A stretch of DNA of 9,249 nt from Anaerolineales bacterium (GTDB taxonomy: Bacteria > Chloroflexota > Anaerolineae > 4572-78 > NAK82). The notes under the pieces were generated by a model. It was given only the letters and a program-made list of their open reading frames with translations, did not search any database and was not told the DNA's origin. Location: positions 1 through 9,249 of the forward strand of contig JAHELX010000215.1 of assembly GCA_024643945.1 (NCBI GenBank), read 5' to 3'. Below, in pieces: positions 8,155 to 9,249 of the stretch (its first letter is position 1; each line of letters opens with the position of its first letter). Made by a program: the position numbers and the translations under genes.

Positions 8155-9249
8155 ATGTCGACTGTCGAGATGCGTGCACGACCAACCGCTCATCATACTG
8201 CATCACCCTCCCGACCTGTGCGCATAGCAGCCAATGCGGCCATCGCCGGCCTATGGCTCTGGCTCTATCGGCCCGTGTTCGGCTATCTCGCCATCATCTT
8301 TTCGCGCGAGGACTTCCGTACCAACCAGGTGGTACTCATAGGCGTGATCGTGCTAATCGCCTCCCGGATGCGCAAAGGACGTATGCATCTGCGGATTGAC
8401 CTGGCTCCCCATCTGTTCCCCTCTGCGCTCATTCTTGCCCTCGGCGGCTCAGTGCTCTACCTTGTTGTCGAGCGCTTTCTCGATGTCAACACCCTCTCGG
8501 CTAGCCTGTTCGGGCTGGCCAGCTATGGCCTACTCGGACTATGGCTAGAGCCTCGCCGTTGGCGGCAGGGACTGCCGGCGACACTACTACTCATCGGCAC
8601 CCTGCCCTTCGGAGAGCATATGCAGACCTTCGTCGGCTATCCTATGCGCATCCTCACCGCTACCATCGTGCGCGACGGGTTGGCGGGCGCCGGTGTGGCG
8701 TCCGTCGGCGTGGATACGATCCTCGTGTTTGAAAATGGGGTGTCGCAAGTCGACCTGCCGTGCAGCGGAGTCAAGAGTCTGTGGACGGGTATGCTGTTCC
8801 TGATCGCTGCGACGTGGATCGAGCGCCGACCTCTCAACCTCCGCTGGATCCTGACCGCGCTCATCTTCGTCGTCCTCTTATTCACCGCCAACCTGGCCCG
8901 CGTCGGCGTGCTGGTGGCCGTGGGGCAAGTGGCTGGCTGGCAGCTAGCCGCCGAGATGCTCCACGTGCCGCTGGGCGTGCTCGGCTTCGTCGCAGCGTGC
9001 GCGGCAGCGGTCATGTTGTTGCGGTTCCAGCCGACGGCCCAGGAGACTGGAGATTGCCTGCCCACCAGCCCGCCCTGCCTGCCCCGTGCCGGGACGGTGC
9101 ACCTGTCGGCGCGGCACCCTGGCCCGCGTGGCGGAGCCAGGACGGGCAGGTGGCTCGCGCCAGCCCTGGTCCCGTCTCGGTCCCACCTGTGCCTGCGACC
9201 CAGGTGCAGGCAGGACGGGGCGGGCCGGGGGGCAGGCAATCTCCAATCT
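8155..9249 (+). CDS. Exosortase/archaeosortase-family transpeptidase, 3' end outside window
   Basis: The frame is open for 365 codons from the ATG at 8155 to the right edge. The first 290 or so residues form a polytopic membrane protein with helices at about 24-50, 57-72, 88-106, 113-131, 139-152, 206-221, 231-252 and 270-290. The exosortase triad is present in order: C203 in 'DLPCSGVKSLWTG', R249 in 'NLARVGV', and H270 in 'MLHVPLGVLGF'. The family cleaves PEP-CTERM-type C-terminal sorting signals of exported proteins and transfers them to the cell envelope. The subclass cannot be fixed from sequence alone. From about residue 297 the frame reads through a GC-rich repeat (9044 on), giving an odd Pro/Arg/Gly-rich tail unlike the family. 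The Shine-Dalgarno is weak, and the ATG at residue 6 is an alternative start. The gene looks GC-richer than the preceding one. No PEP-CTERM substrate is in the window. Confidence 0.85.
   Translation, partial: MSTVEMRARPTAHHTASPSRPVRIAANAAIAGLWLWLYRPVFGYLAIIFSREDFRTNQVVLIGVIVLIASRMRKGRMHLRIDLAPHLFPSALILALGGSVLYLVVERFLDVNTLSASLFGLASYGLLGLWLEPRRWRQGLPATLLLIGTLPFGEHMQTFVGYPMRILTATIVRDGLAGAGVASVGVDTILVFENGVSQVDLPCSGVKSLWTGMLFLIAATWIERRPLNLRWILTALIFVVLLFTANLARVGVLVAVGQVAGWQLAAEMLHVPLGVLGFVAACAAAVMLLRFQPTAQETGDCLPTSPPCLPRAGTVHLSARHPGPRGGARTGRWLAPALVPSRSHLCLRPRCRQDGAGRGAGNLQS
9044..9249. repeat. GC-rich element with inverted ends and heptamer flanks, MITE-like
   Basis: TGGAGATTGCCTGCCC (9048-9063) recurs as its exact reverse complement, GGGCAGGCAATCTCCA (9230-9245). 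Similarity continues inward with a few changes and a small indel (CCCGCCC and CTGCCTGC blocks in both arms). Outside the arms are heptamers: GAGACTG-GAGATTG on the left (9044-9057, partly within the arm) and CAATCTC-CAATCT on the right (9237-9249), cut by the window edge. The interior repeats CAGGACGGG at 9138-9146 and 9211-9219 and has many short self-complementary stretches. The exosortase frame crosses the element with no stop. It carries no transposase and may continue past the window. Confidence 0.7.

Noticed and set aside
8637..9246. Long minus-strand frames opposite the exosortase 3' half
   Set aside because: Arg/Pro/Ala-rich translation typical of antisense GC-rich DNA; the plus strand holds the exosortase triad.

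Overview
The window looks like a chromosomal segment of a Chloroflexota bacterium (Anaerolineae/Caldilineae-like). The best clue is the malate dehydrogenase, a 309-residue LDH-like enzyme that, as far as I can recall it, closely resembles the Chloroflexus one. The long multi-GAF signalling protein and the moderately GC-rich coding fit this. The assignment comes from recognition, not from a search.

Left part (1-3133, minus strand): a partner-switching module, read right to left. It has a STAS anti-sigma-factor antagonist (2795-3133), an RsbW-type anti-sigma/serine kinase (2159-2605), and a multi-GAF protein that starts at a TTG codon overlapping the kinase stop and runs off the left edge (1-2162). 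The third gene most likely ends in a SpoIIE/PP2C phosphatase domain outside the window; this is an inference from its neighbours. A 59-bp inverted-repeat element lies between the STAS and kinase genes.

Middle (3134-6083): a divergent control region holds a minus-strand extended -10 promoter for the STAS gene and an almost ideal plus-strand sigma-70 promoter for a DUF1385 (YqhQ-like) membrane protein (3393-4334). Next come a TPR protein with an unusual C-terminal domain (4472-5128) and, 25 bases downstream, mdh (5154-6083). A strong hairpin at 6121-6169 closes this unit and a second small hairpin follows it.

Right part (6221-9249): a consensus-like promoter with an inverted repeat over its -10 leads a same-strand cluster. 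It contains a PadR regulator (6293-6643), a HAAS/permease-prefix-like membrane protein (6707-7192), an eight-helix membrane protein of unknown function (7215-8147) and an exosortase/archaeosortase-family transpeptidase with its Cys-Arg-His triad visible (8155 to beyond the end). The exosortase reading frame runs into a GC-rich element bounded by inverted copies of a 16-bp sequence and by GAGATTG-type heptamers. This looks like a repeat or MITE-like insertion that has replaced or extended the C-terminus.

No tRNA, rRNA, CRISPR array or transposase gene was seen. No gene-free stretch exceeds 300 bases.
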